DNA of 64,000 bases. Origin: Ischnura elegans. Lineage: Eukaryota > Arthropoda > Insecta > Odonata > Coenagrionidae. Position 1 is the stretch's first letter. Every line of letters begins with the position of its first letter. Shown piece after piece: positions 22,690 through 34,579 of the stretch. The position numbers and the translations under genes were made by a program. Under the pieces are notes generated by a model. That model searched no databases, was not told where the DNA came from, and saw nothing but the letters and a program-made list of their open reading frames with translations. The stretch lies in assembly GCF_921293095.1 (NCBI RefSeq), contig NC_060246.1:10248001-10312000 (forward strand), read 5' to 3'.

Positions 22690-23530
22690 AGGAAAGGAGG
22701 ATATATTTGTAAGCAAGGAAAGAAAAGAACAGAGAGTCTATGCGAGATTGACAAATAAAGACATCTTAGAGTCGAAAAAGGCCATAGAGAAATCGATTGA
22801 AAGTTGCAGCGAGAACACTGACGAATACATAATGAAGGAAGGAACTCAGGAACAGCCTAATCAATACGCACTGCGGAGAGAGGAGACCAAGACACCAAAT
22901 ACATAAGAGATTCCAACGGTAAACTGCTGCTGGAGGATGGAGACATTGGAAATAGATGGACGCTGTACGTAGAAGAACTATACCTAGGTGGGGAACCCCT
23001 CAAAGAAACGAGACGAAATGGAGGAAGACAACCGTGGTGCAGGAATACGAAGTAGGGAATTTTAGAGAGTCGTTGGCGACTTAAATAATGGAAAAGTGCC
23101 CAGAGAAGAAAAAAATCACCGGAAAATAATCATAACACTCAAGAGGCACTCCATCGAATAATTCGAGACTTGTATGAACTTGAGAGCTGCTAGAAGACTT
23201 CAAGACAGGGGCGTAGCTAGGAATTTCGTTCGGGGGGACCCAAATCCAAGGGTGAAATGTTTTTAAACACGGGGTACTAAGTAATGGTTTTAAACTAATT
23301 TTAACACATTTCATAATCGAAAAAACTTCATTTGTGAAAGAGATATTTTGTAAATTCATGATTTTTAATTATTTTGTTTTATTTTACGAAGAAAAATTAT
23401 TGAGTTTATATATTTCTGGGGGGGGGGATCCAGGCCCCCTGTACCCCCCTGGCTACGCCACTGCTTCAAAAGGAACACAGTAGTGACCACACCGAAAAAC
23501 GCAAAGGGCTGAGAAATGAGAGGAGCACGG
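22690..23530 (+). pseudogene. LINE reverse transcriptase N-terminal region relic, split by a hAT MITE
   Basis: Translation shows IRDSNGKLLLEDGDIGNRW followed by TLYVEELYLGGE at about 22903-22995. This is the linker typical of LINE ORF2 between endonuclease and RT (RD.dG.ll.e..ei..RW..Y.eeL). Downstream, LNNGKVPRE resembles the start of the RT domain (L.nnKApG). It is heavily frameshifted. The MITE at 23206-23463 interrupts it. Confidence 0.6.
23206..23463 (+). mobile_element. hAT-type MITE, family G, copy 2 (258 bp)
   Basis: CAGGGGCGTAGCTAGGAATT to GTACCCCCCTGGCTACGCCACTG. Flanks CTTCAAGA (23198-23205) and CTTCAAAA (23464-23471) match at 7 of 8 bases. The same length and ends are seen in the reverse copy at 44509-44765. 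Confidence 0.85.
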
Positions 23531-25100
23531 ATGCCTGAACCCCGAGACTTTTGATGATGACGATGAAATTTTAAATGACAAGGAAAAATAATGTTAACGA
23601 TACCAAAGAGATTATCCTAGCTCCATGGCATTAACTGAGATGTAAAACCAACGCAGTGTTTTACGATAAAATCGTTGATTTGGCAGGAAAATATCATTCC
23701 TATTCAGGGAATGCTTATTTGGTAATAATTAAAACCTGTTTCAGTCCTCATTCATAATTAACTTCACTGTCCCGTAAAATCAAATAGATTTTAACATAAA
23801 AATATAAGAAAAAGCAAGATTCAAGACTGGAATTCAATGTCCTCTTAAATGGTATGTTTGAAGGATCAATGGCTGAACTTTCAGCATTTATGGAAAAGTG
23901 TTGACCAGTAGAAAAACTTTAATCGATACATTTTTTATGCCTCAGCTGAAATTAATTACAATATTTTGTTCCAAAGTTAGACCGAAAATGAAAAAATTCA
24001 CATGCAAAAATGGGATTCCACAAACTGCTCAAAACTTTCTAAACTTCTAAATTCAACATAAAAATATTTTTGAAGCAGAAGTTGATGGGTGGCCAAATTT
24101 ACATAGTGGCTTTGGAACTCGCACATGAATGTTAATTATAACCCCATCATGGTGGATTTGGTGTCTAAAAGGCTATAGGGTGGCTTTGGACAGCCGTAGT
24201 TATAAAACAGTAAATACTATTTACATTTAAAAACTACGAAAGAAAAATTATTTCAAAACATCACTCAGTTTACAATTATAAATCATAAAATGATTCCTGT
24301 CCTATCCTGGAGGATATGCAACGCAAATACCGATTAAAATACCTTACTTTGAAAACGTAGATTACAGCCAAATCCATAAGTTTTATCAAAATTGATTTTA
24401 GGTGAATATTAAAGACTTAATTCGTTAAAACTCTAATGAAAACACTTCAATAAACTCGTTACAAATTGAATATTATTCTGAAAAGGCAGCAATAATATCT
24501 ACAATCTACATGGTATTGCATAGTAGTATCTTCATTATAACTCGTATAGACTGAATAATAAAATAGCGCTAGGTTATCTATCCTCAGCATTCAGTAGTTA
24601 CCGCAGTTGACTCTTGAGCACTAATTATGTTCACGCTCCCATAGCCATCAATCAATCTTGGTGCCGTGTTTACTTGGTCTTCAGCTTGGACCATCCCATT
24701 TATACATTCCCTCAAAACACACTGCACATCCGTTGGTTCACATTTTTTTACGAACCTTTCTGTCTCGGTCTATTTCTTCGAGTCGTAAAAAGAATTCAAA
24801 AGCTGCTGCTCCCTTTGTCGGAGCGTTTTCTACACTCGAGGTTAGCGTTTGTTTTTGCGGAGACCTCGGTTGGAAAGCCTCCTCAGCTCATGTTCCACGT
24901 TGACGTATCCATCCTCCTGTTTGATCTCACCTCGGCAATCTCTACTTCCTCCGAATGTTCCACTGCCATTTTAAGAGCCGAATTCGCCCTTCTCTGGAGG
25001 CTAATTGAGGTGAGGGGCTCAGGAAAGGAAGGGCTGGATGGATGGGTAACACGTCGTTCATCCGAAAAGCATTTAACGGAGAAAATAGAAATTCGGATAC
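23531..25100. other. Unassigned DNA
   Basis: AT-rich to 24600. A 199-codon open frame at 24614-25213 + runs into family D copy 2 and shows no known domain, so I do not call it a gene. Confidence 0.3.
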
Positions 25101-25571
25101 TAGGGATTGTCGGATCGGATACCTCGGATCCAAATATCCGCAGATATTGCCCTTCATCGGATGCATCGGATCCAAAGTCGCGGAAGACATCGGATCTGAA
25201 TCCGAAATTTTAAATAATAGCTTCAGTGAATGCAACTGCAATGCAATAAGGGTGGAAAGAGTTCCGACTCTATCTTCGAATGCGCCGTCGCATGCGATTC
25301 TTGTCCTAAACATGAACCGTTTTGTTTGAAAGCTCTCGCAGAGGTTACGTGGGAGAATTTCAGCCGTGGAAAATAAAAAAGGCAAAATACGACTGGCACA
25401 TAGTGGGACTCTTCCCAAGAGATTGAACAATCATCTCTCAGGAATCTCAGCGTCAGGGATCTGAAAATGCATTTGGATCCGAAAATATCCGATCCGAAAG
25501 ATCTGGCTCCGAAAATCAAGGATCCGATCCGAATCCGGATCCGAAAATAATCCTGGATCCGTCCATTCCAA
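25101..25571 (-). mobile_element. hAT-type MITE, family D, copy 2 (471 bp), reverse
   Basis: Reverse-orientation relative of 20271-20725. TAGGGATTGTCGGATCGG is at the left and GGATCCGTCCATTCCAA at the right. Perfect 8-bp duplication TCGGATAC at 25093-25100 and 25572-25579. Confidence 0.9.
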
Positions 25572-25828
25572 TCGGATACGTGACTTTTAGAGAGGTCGTC
25601 ACAAAAATGAACTATTGGGTGAATTAGCTGAGATGCGGGTAACTGATATCCAGTATCCGACAAGTAAGTTTCATTTGCTCTTAAATCCATCAAACATAAA
25701 ATTTACCTCATACACTGAATTACTGCAGCAATTTGTTTATTTTCTGACGACGCTAACTACCCCTAAGTCGGTTCCTGGCAAATTCACGGCTTGTTCATAG
25801 GTTTTGGAATCATTCATATGGTCAGCCT

Positions 25829-26086
25829 CGTTGGCGGATTTAGAGGGGGGGCACGGGGAACGTGCTTATATATTAGACAAAATTTTTAATACCGTTCATT
25901 TTGTTCTTTTTATTTTGTGTATTACGTAGCCTCTATCATTTAATTTCATATTAACAACTTTCATGCAAAAATAAAGAGAATATTTCGTTAATTGCTGTAT
26001 CTCGTTTTTTAATCTCAAGTATGAGAAGAACGTTGTTCTGTCAGACCCTTGTGCCCCCCCCAGAAAAAAACATGGATCGGTCCTTG
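25829..26086. mobile_element. Probable hAT-type MITE with degraded ends
   Basis: TGGCGGATTTAGAGGGGGGGCAC at the left and GTGCCCCCCCCAGAAAAAAACATGGATCGG at the right, around an AT-rich middle. The layout is like the other CAGTGGCGGA elements. No duplication could be fixed. Confidence 0.5.
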
Positions 26087-26398
26087 GTCACCCTATCCAT
26101 ATATAGACCAATACCCTCAGAACATAGTCGCTTTTTGCCTACGACAGCTTTTTCGACGAGTGAACTCGCTTATACCGCAGCTGACCTCTATATCTAGATC
26201 TACCTCTATATCTAGAGGTCTACCATCCGCAAACCGGGGGTCGCAGTTGTGCTAGCACTTTCCGGCACCACTAGCTCATTAAGGCGGATTGTGGGGCAGT
26301 ATGAAACGTTTGCTTTAATAAACAAATCAAATTAACGCAAATAGCAAATGCAATTGTCCTAGGTATTACCATAGAGTAAGCTTATACTTACTCTATGA

Positions 26399-26725
26399 CA
26401 GGGGTCTCCAATTTACTAGGCCACGAGGGCCACATTCCAAGTTCCGAATCTCCCCGCGGGCCGGATAGCAAATTTGCCGATGACTGAGGTATTCGATACC
26501 AACGTCTACTGAAGAATCAGGTGGCGTATTTCTTATTTACGGACAGTTGAAGGCGACTTTGACGTGCCATAGATCTTTCATCTGTATAAAAGATGTATGC
26601 AGTACAGCGCTGCAATGCTCCTAGCGGCGTCTCACAGATTTCAACGAGCGAGAATCGCGCGCTACTTGAAACGAGTGCGCGGGCCGGATGAAAGCCCTCC
26701 GCGGGCCGTATTTTGAAGACCCCTG
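26399..26725. mobile_element. hAT-type MITE, CAGGGGTCTCCAA ends (327 bp)
   Basis: Left CAGGGGTCTCCAATTTACTA, right TTTTGAAGACCCCTG, inverted repeats of each other. GCGGGCCGGAT is repeated near both ends. Flanks CTCTATGA and CTCCATGG match at 6 of 8 bases. This terminus type is widespread among hAT elements of animals. Confidence 0.8.
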
Positions 26726-26814
26726 CTCCATGGTATTTTTCACGAAGAAACATCGGGAGCGAGAACACGCACCGTTACATCACAAATCACACTGAAACAA
26801 ATTATTGACACAAT

Positions 26815-27021
26815 CAGGGGCGGTTCCAGGATTTCTTTCTGGGGGGGGGGGGGGGGCCCAACCAAAGCCCCCACCAGGATTTTGTTCTGGAGGGGACACA
26901 AGGATACCCCATAATACAAGACGAACGCAATGATAACGAGACCATATTAAAAATCTTGCCTATTTTTTGAGGGTTTGGGGGGGGGGGGGAGGGTACGTAC
27001 CCTCCTCTTTATCCACCTATA
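26815..27021. mobile_element. hAT-type MITE (207 bp) with perfect target duplication
   Basis: Starts CAGGGGCGGTTCCAGGATTT and has two poly-G tracts. GACACAAT lies on both sides (26807-26814 and 27022-27029). Confidence 0.8.
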
Positions 27022-27150
27022 GACACAATTGTCTTGGGTAGGTACTCACGAAGAAAAATATGGAGGGATTACACGTACTTCACAAATCAAATTAACACAA
27101 ATTAAAATTACAATTGGTAAGTATTCAGGACGAAAAATCGTGAGCAGCAA

Positions 27151-29350
27151 CAAGTATGATTGAACGCCACTATTTACATTACATGACTCCATTTCTGTTT
27201 GTTTTCTCGTCGTCAGCGAGAATTGTAAATTTGTTTTCCATTACTTGACTATCATTTTTTCTCCCGTCGCATCTTCAAGGAGACTTGTAACAGTATGTAG
27301 AAGGAAATACGCATGAATTGTGATTATATTGATTGCAACCACTGCACAGTGGATATCTGAAAAAGTCGGACAAAATTACAGAATTTTTTTAGTTGGAAAT
27401 TTTAAATTTCGCGTGTTAACTCAAAAATAATTGAACTTTATTGAAATATATTTAATTTGACATGAATCTCACCCGTTACCGAGATATACTGGTGAAAATA
27501 TGAACGCATTTCCATAAAAATGCCCGTCTTCAATTTTCTCTGAAAATCTTCCAAATGAGGTAGATGGTGAAGTTGAAGGTGAATTCTTACGGAATAAAAA
27601 ACTATATAATCTGTTATTGAGGTATGTTTTCTTTTAATTTCCGTAACCTAAACGAATATTTTCGATAAATTCTCATCGTGCAGTTACAAAATGTCGGACA
27701 CTGTTTTTCGACAGAATTGTACATTTACTTAGTAAGAGTTTCAAATGGGTTTTCGTCAAAACCACGCAAATTAACTTACATCAGAGCATTATTTGAAGAT
27801 TTATCGAGGTGTACATGCAGTTAACTTTGAAATAAGTTTGCCACGCCAGTTATTAACTTGATTTTTCGATCGCGAGGCAGGGTTCGTCTCCGCGCGTCGG
27901 AAGCTGGATTATCTGCGACGCGGTAAGGTTATTGGAACTGTACGGATTTTAACGCTCAGCATTCACCGTTTTTAAGCTGTACTTCAAGACATCGATCCTC
28001 AAAGAGTCTATGGTGAAAAAAAGGGAAGATTTTCAGCGGCAAGATTCATTGGGGTTGATTTAGTTTTTTCTTTTATATGATCGGAGACCATGATTTTATT
28101 AAAAGTGTTCACACCTCGAAAAAGTGAGTTATTTTCCTGAGACTCATATACAAAGATCTCTTAAAAAGATACCATCCGAGATCTGTATACCTTCTTTATC
28201 TGGCGATCCTTAACACCCAGGATTCTAATGCGAAAAAGGTCGTTTTATGACACCACGGAGCGGAGCCTATGACGGTTTTTAGTGGGATATTTTCTGTCCA
28301 CCTTAAGGTTCTACGATACACTTATCTACATTTCGGCTGGCAGAATAGAAGTAAAAATTTCTTGATGAACTCATGTTACTATTAGAATGAAAAACTAGGA
28401 CGTTAAACCGCTAAGCAAAGCAATAGATAGTGAATAGATAGTTTTAACTGTCAAAAATAAGGTACAATCAACTATGGTGTAGTGCGCGCATGGTGAAACA
28501 GTACTTAATATTCATTCCGTAATCAAATAAGTAGGCCTCAGATGAACGGAAATAACCTCTTCGAGCACTTCATGCACGACAGGGTTGGAGCCTCGGGAAT
28601 AGCCTCTCTACATTTCAAAAACCTCAGCCCTTGTGTAGAAAACTTCACCACTTATACCTGTGAAGTAAGCATAATACTTATAGCATGCAAATTTGATTTA
28701 TTACAAAATAATAATATCTTAATGGACACTGTTCATGGACACTGTTTACCCGTTGCCATGCGGCCATAGCGGCCGGATGGATTCCTTTCGACTTGTCATG
28801 TATAGCTATTCTTTTATCTTAAAACTCCTTTTCATACTCGATAACAGTTGATTTCTTTTACATTATTTAGCTCATTCTTCAATAAATAATACATCTAAAA
28901 ACCACGAAACGATTCCGTTCTATTATATAACTTTTCTCTGACTAAAGAAAACTTTTCATCGTGAAAAATCAACGACCTTCCATGCATGATAATTAATTGC
29001 TCCACGTCTATTTTCTCCAAAATATAAATATTTAAAGCATTTTATATTGCTATTTTCTCCAAAATATAAATATTAAAAGCATATTTATATTTTTCATAAC
29101 TATTTCAAATGATTGAAAGTTAAAATAAAAATAAAATCAAGAGACCAGTGTACTGTAATCTTAGTTTAAAATCAACCGTCCATTTAGGCGTCTGCGACTA
29201 TGGGACCAGTGATTCGCTCTTCTCTCACTTTGACTCTTATTTGTACTGGCAGGTGCATACTTACCAACCTGTGAAATACACCGTTATTCAGTTCAAACAT
29301 CAGCTTACCCAAAATAATAAAAAAAATCCCATTTCAAACTTTCATTTTTG
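27151..29350. other. Unassigned AT-rich DNA
   Basis: No domain, repeat copy or RNA gene is recognised. A two-copy tandem unit of 42 bp (ATTTTCTCCAAAATATAAAT) lies at 29010-29093. Confidence 0.35.
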
Positions 29351-29375
29351 AACGTTTGTCCACTTAAAGTGGGGT

Positions 29376-29771
29376 TTGGCTCCACAGCCGCGGCACGGGC
29401 GAAGACTGGTCGAACGGCGGAAATTCATCCTCTTAATTAAACTCATAACGCCACCTCCATTGTCTATCGAACAGAATTACTATTATGGTCGTTATTACCC
29501 ACGCGGAAGCAGATTTCCGCAGAACAACAGTTCGGCGGAAGCGATTTTGAGCGAAGCCGTCAAATGGGGCTCGCAAGGGTCTCATTGGGATGCAGCATTT
29601 GATTCACTTCGCCCCCGAGAGAGGAACGCCTCGAGCCAAGACGAAGGAGCGTGGAATTTAAAAAAAGACGAAGTGCACGGGCCACAGCGCCTCCTATTGC
29701 TAGAAAGAAGAGATACGCCTGAGGAAATTCGATGGCTGTCGCAACCGCATGCTTGGCACGAAATTAATTGA
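29376..29771 (+). CDS. Unrecognised open frame, 131 codons (low confidence)
   Basis: An open frame whose composition is less AT-rich than its surroundings. It encodes a basic, charged product (RHGRRLVERRK at the start, then WGSQGSHWDAAFDSLRPRER, then LLLERRDTPEEIRWL). I recognise no domain and no repeat relationship. It may be a chance frame, an exon, or a transposon fragment. Confidence 0.2.
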   Translation: MAPQPRHGRRLVERRKFILLIKLITPPPLSIEQNYYYGRYYPRGSRFPQNNSSAEAILSEAVKWGSQGSHWDAAFDSLRPRERNASSQDEGAWNLKKDEVHGPQRLLLLERRDTPEEIRWLSQPHAWHEIN

Positions 29772-30205
29772 AGAAGTCCATTGGCTTCCTATTACTTCCT
29801 CTCGCTATTAGACATGCTAACCTAAGCGCCCCTCATCCACGAAGCGCCTCCCTCCATTCAACCGGCAAGGCGACACCAGCTGTGAGGTATTACGGTCCGT
29901 ACTCTCTTCTCATCCCGAAATCGATTAAATAACCTTAAGCTAGCAACGAGTTTGTTGACATTTGCACTATAGTTATTGGTTTTCTCAGGAAACCCCAAAA
30001 TCACTTATTTCGTACAACAGTGCGAGAAATGGCAACTGGTTTCTAAAATGTATGTACCCTTATACTTCGCAATCGGATGACTTGCCCAACTTAGCATACT
30101 CATTTGTAAATACTGCAATGAATGGTCAATATATGTAGATTTAAGGAAGCAAATGCATCAGTTTTATTAGCGTTTTAATTTATGTTTTTTTCCTTCAAGA
30201 ATAAT

Positions 30206-30838
30206 TAAATTACGAGGGCTGTTTTTTACGTAAGGGCCGTTTTGGCGTACTCTGTAGCAGTTCGCACTCCGTCCGTAACGAGTATGCGCGCCGACTCCCG
30301 GAATTCCTTGCGAACAACCACGTGTCAGTTGCAGTTCTGCATCTAACCTTTACGCTTTACTGTGGATCTTTAAAATGTTTTAAGATGATTGAATCGTCCG
30401 CCGCGTGTGAGATTCGGTCAGTGATACGATTTTTGACTTCAAGAAACATGTCGATTGCAGACATTCACCCTAAACTATGTGAAGTGTATGCTGCTAATGC
30501 AATTCGCGAAGATGAAGTGCGGAAATGGGCCGGAGAATTCAAGGATTGCCGCGAAAATGTTCACGATGTCGATGATGATCGCTCAGGACGGCCATCTTTG
30601 ATCACAAACGTTGTCGCGCTGCAAAATCAAGGCAACGGTGTTCTGGGACAGGCGCGGTGTTTTGCTAGTGTACTTTATGACACGAGAAATGACGATCAAC
30701 TCAGAAGCCTACTGGCCAGGCTCCGACGCGCCCTTCAAAGCAAAAGACGCGGTATCTCGCGTGAACTCCTGGTGGTCAGGGCAGGCGGCAAACTTCTTTA
30801 AAGAGTTGTTTCAAAACTTAGTTTTAAGGTATGACTAG
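30206..30838 (+). pseudogene. Internally deleted mariner-like element
   Basis: The left end has ACGAGGGCTGTTTTTTACGT, as in mariner-like termini. The frame from 30385 encodes a SETMAR/mariner-type DNA-binding region: CEIRSVIRFLTSRNMSIADI, then VYAANAIREDEVRKW and DVDDDRSGRPS. It then jumps to ATVFWDRRGVLLV and INSEAY...RRALQSKRRG. It ends with the C-terminal tail QAANFFKELFQNLVLRYD in another frame. The part with the first catalytic Asp and the HDNARPH-type second Asp is missing, so no active transposase is possible. I see no matching 3' terminal repeat. Confidence 0.75.
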
Positions 30839-31364
30839 CTGACCCGACGAACTTCGTACCGCCTAACATTCAATGAACTTATAGTTTAGTTGCACCATTT
30901 ATAATTAAAGAGCGGCTGTATCGTTTTAATCATATTCGATTTATTATAAATTAAATGAGAAAATATTGATGAAATAAAAATTATACGCATTCAGTTGTTG
31001 GCTATTTGTGTTATTAACCGTAAAAAAATGTTTTTAGATCTTAGTCCGTAGCGTAAACTTGGCTCGTTCACGGGGCAGGTTAACGCAACGCTAGACCGAC
31101 GCTTGACTGATGCTGAAAATAGTGTAAGAAAAGCCCCGATGAAGAAGCATTCGTATCAAATGACTTTAGGTGCGCCAGTTATAGTATCTCTGTTTGGAAA
31201 AAATGCACTGCGTAAACGTGCTGCATGCGTAAACGCACCACGGTTGCTCTACACATTCGGGTTTAATGTTTTGCGTCAAGCGCCTTCTGATAAACAACAG
31301 TTTTTGTTTTGTTATCAGGCGCAAGATAAAGCGAATGAAGCTAAATAAAAATAGCGAAGCGAAG
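30839..31364. other. Unassigned, probable repeat junction
   Basis: Begins AGCTGACCCGACGAACTTCGT, a string I associate with dispersed arthropod repeats. An open frame at 31103-31348 + (SLFGKNALRKRAACVNAPRL) has no recognised domain. Confidence 0.35.
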
Positions 31365-31641
31365 CAGGGACGCAGCGAGGGGGGTTTTTGGGGGTTAAAA
31401 CCCCCCCAAAAACTCAGAGAATCTTTTTATAAAACATTTGGTTATTAATATTAGGGGGACGGATGAGCCACAAAATATTTAACTGTTCACACAGCCGCAA
31501 AACCTACCATTTTGAACCTTTTATCCTAAAAAATGCCTGGGGAGGGCCCCCACACCTCTCGCTTACCTTGGCGAGTTTTCTATACCCTACAGACCCGCCA
31601 GTATTAGCTGCGCCTATCCTTAATTCCTAGCTGCGCCCTTG
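31365..31641 (+). mobile_element. hAT-type MITE, family C, copy 4 (277 bp)
   Basis: CAGGGACGCAGCGAGGGGGG to CCTAGCTGCGCCCTTG with a perfect 8-bp duplication, AAGCGAAG (31357-31364 and 31642-31649). It provides the empty-site sequence for family B copy 2. Confidence 0.85.
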
Positions 31642-31649
31642 AAGCGAAG

Positions 31650-34213
31650 GAAGAAATACAGCAGATGGTTTACCGACTCGTAAACATACCACATATTATT
31701 TACCATGAGAAAATCATGGGTTTTCACTGACACATGAGAACAAACATCACAAAAACTGAAAGACTGACCATCCGATTTGTTAGTCGTTATCACGAATGCA
31801 ACACGAATTGGAAATTGAATACGTTTAAGCGCAAAAGGGCATATAATTTGGGATCATGGAATCTTCGGAATGAGAACTTCCTCATCTTTGAATTTTCCGT
31901 CGAGTAAAGTCTCGTGAATCACATTCATTATCAATTTTTTTAAATCACCAAACGCGTTCCGTTGGATAGTTTTGGTTGGTTTAGGTTTCGAAAGATCATG
32001 AAACAGAGCCCACCTTTAGCTGTAAATCGTGCCGTGGTAAGCCAGGTGCGTCCAAGGACTTTAAATATTCAGATAGATAGTTGGTGACTTCGTCTTCGTT
32101 TATTACAAAGTTAAAAGATTTGAATTCATGCAGAGTACACGGACATTACTGATGATCAACAATTGCTTATAGGTTTTGTCAAGCGAGCTTTCGCGAATAT
32201 ATCAGGCGATGAATAATTTGCTTTTAAATTCACTGACTGATGAGCGGTTTTTATTCACCGCCAGATGACGCGTTCTGCAATGACAGCGAAAATTCTCTTG
32301 ACAAAACAATACGCAGCAGCTCCCAAAAACTTACGGTACTTACGAATTTCGATGTGAAATCCTACTTTTCCCTTATTTTTTTACAAGATTTTAAGTAAAT
32401 AAGTGTATCTTCCGCAATTTTCAATGTTTCATCATTATTTCTTGCCACACCGCCATAACGGTAGTTGACGTCTTTAGGCATAATACCAAGCGGTAGGTGC
32501 GACGTGATGACCTTGAAACAAAAATCATGGTAGGGCTTCAATGGGATGATTTACTTCATTTGAGTCCCTCGCTTATCAAAATGAGGATTCTGAAAGAGAG
32601 TAAGTACTTCCGCAGACAACTATTTTAGAATCTTTTTTTTTTCCTGAGACACGGAATGGCATATTTTCCGCGAATTGTAAATCACAAGTATCAGGACAAT
32701 ACCGCTGTCTCGCAGGCGTGACTTGGGATTTGATAATTATTGTGAATGAAAAGCAGAAAAATAATTATTCCACTCGTATTTATAGAAAACGACCTAGGTT
32801 TCCACGATGAAAATAATGATCAGATACAAACACAGCCGATCTGAGACGTGCAACATCGGAAAATTGGTTGTGCTAAATGTATCACAGTGGAATTTCTAGG
32901 CTATCGTATTTTTTCATTTTCAAAGCGTCATAAAATGTGAGGGATAAAATATCGTGTGTTGGAGTGAAAACTTTAGTCCACATTATTTTTTATCTTCCAC
33001 AGCCTCTTTCATTCGTGATCATCATCAATGTTATATTCTAGCCTACACAGAAATGCTTCTATTCACACATTCTTAAGGCTCAACCATGCGATAGTTTTTT
33101 CAGTCCCTCTGAGTGATCGCTTCTTCGATTTATTTTTCGGGACCAAAGAGTGATCTTTCGACCCTATAATTTTCTGAACCACACGGTCATCCCCACATTT
33201 TTCTATCGCATATTCCGTCACATTTCGTATTTAAAACAATTGAAATCCAAGCTTGGCATTATAATAACTTTAAGAGGCCACACGTTCTCATTGGCTGATG
33301 GATATTGCCGTACATCGTGAATATTCCAAGGAACCACGCATTAGGAAAGATTTTAGGAAAATTTAGAAGTCAACGGCTTCGATCATAATTAACGTCAAAC
33401 TGAGTTGCTCCAACCAATTCATTGACCCCGAAAAGGCCAGTCGTAACCGCAGGACTCCGAGAGGAGGAGCTGATATCGTTCAACCGACTTTCTGTCTTTC
33501 GACAGATTTCCTTCGAGCATCGGAGGCGTGGAAATGATAGCGTACCTGTCTGGAGAAAATGAAAGTTTCATCGCGGAAGTTGATCTCGCTCCAAAATCCG
33601 AATACTGAGCGGAATTAGTTCGTTGAATGGGTCCACCGTTCATCGGCGCTAATCGTTGCGTCAGCTTTCTACTTCCGTCCGACCAGGATTCCCTTTAAGG
33701 AGGAAACATCATTTCAGGCACGCCCGAAAACCTCCCCTCATTCACCATACGCATTTAATTGGTCATCATTTTTCCAATCGAGGAGTGGCGAAAAAAAATA
33801 TTTCCATGTCATCGGCCATTTAAAAGAAGATTGGTGGATATTGCAAATTATGGATTTTTACGTTGAATAATGTCGTTTTACGTTCACGTCTTACTGGAAA
33901 AATTACAAATTTCCCTTGTAAAACATTTTTTTAATCTCAAATTTGGCCCAAAACATGTCGTAAAAATTAGCACAACATAGAAGAGACATCGACGACCATT
34001 ATATATATGTTTTCAGAAGGGGTTACCCATATGTTAAAGTCAGTACTTAAATTTAAAAAAACATACATCCGGTTTTCTACAAAGCGAGCAACAATTATGC
34101 AGTGGCAACGTTGCGAAGCACAGGGAGGTAAAATATGAACTGCGATGATGGACCTGTCGCCTGATTGTTCTAAAAAAATTCATACATTTTCAAATTCAAT
34201 TCAGATCTTTAGG
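31650..34213. other. Unassigned DNA
   Basis: About 2.5 kb without recognisable gene, RNA or repeat copy. Short open frames (for example 33419-33643 -) carry no known motif. Confidence 0.35.
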
Positions 34214-34579
34214 TACAGTGGGTGCAAAAAGTATTCGGACAGTACTTGTTTCCAGTCAATATTACCATTTTAACTCCGTTTCTCTTGTTTTTCGGATTCA
34301 AGATGAATTTAGTGTTATCAGTTGCTGTTCTAGCAAAGGTTTACAAGTCGAAATAAGGAATATTCGTTGCTATTTTGCTATAAATTGAGTCCAGTAGACG
34401 AATATGCAAAAATGTCGCGGGCGTAAAGTAATCGGACACACGGTGCACGTCGATTTAAAAGCGTTTATAGGGGAGTCCACCGGTGTCATTGGTGTCCAGC
34501 TGAGGACGCATATGCTTCTCCCTGGCTGTGGCGAGGTGAAACGCATCTTTGACCGAACGGCGATCTCAAGTGTCGACAG

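Larger units (their letters stand above)
26318..27150 (+). repeat. Tandem array of about 95-bp units broken by two MITEs
   Basis: Three diverged units share CACGAAGAAA.AT, a TCACAAATCAAATTAACACAAATT-like block and ACAATTGTC.T.GGTA. They are separated by the insertions at 26399-26725 and 26815-27021. Confidence 0.6.

Noticed and set aside
24614-25213. 199-codon open frame
   Set aside because: The last third is family D MITE sequence (GGATCC-rich repeats), and the rest shows no known motif.
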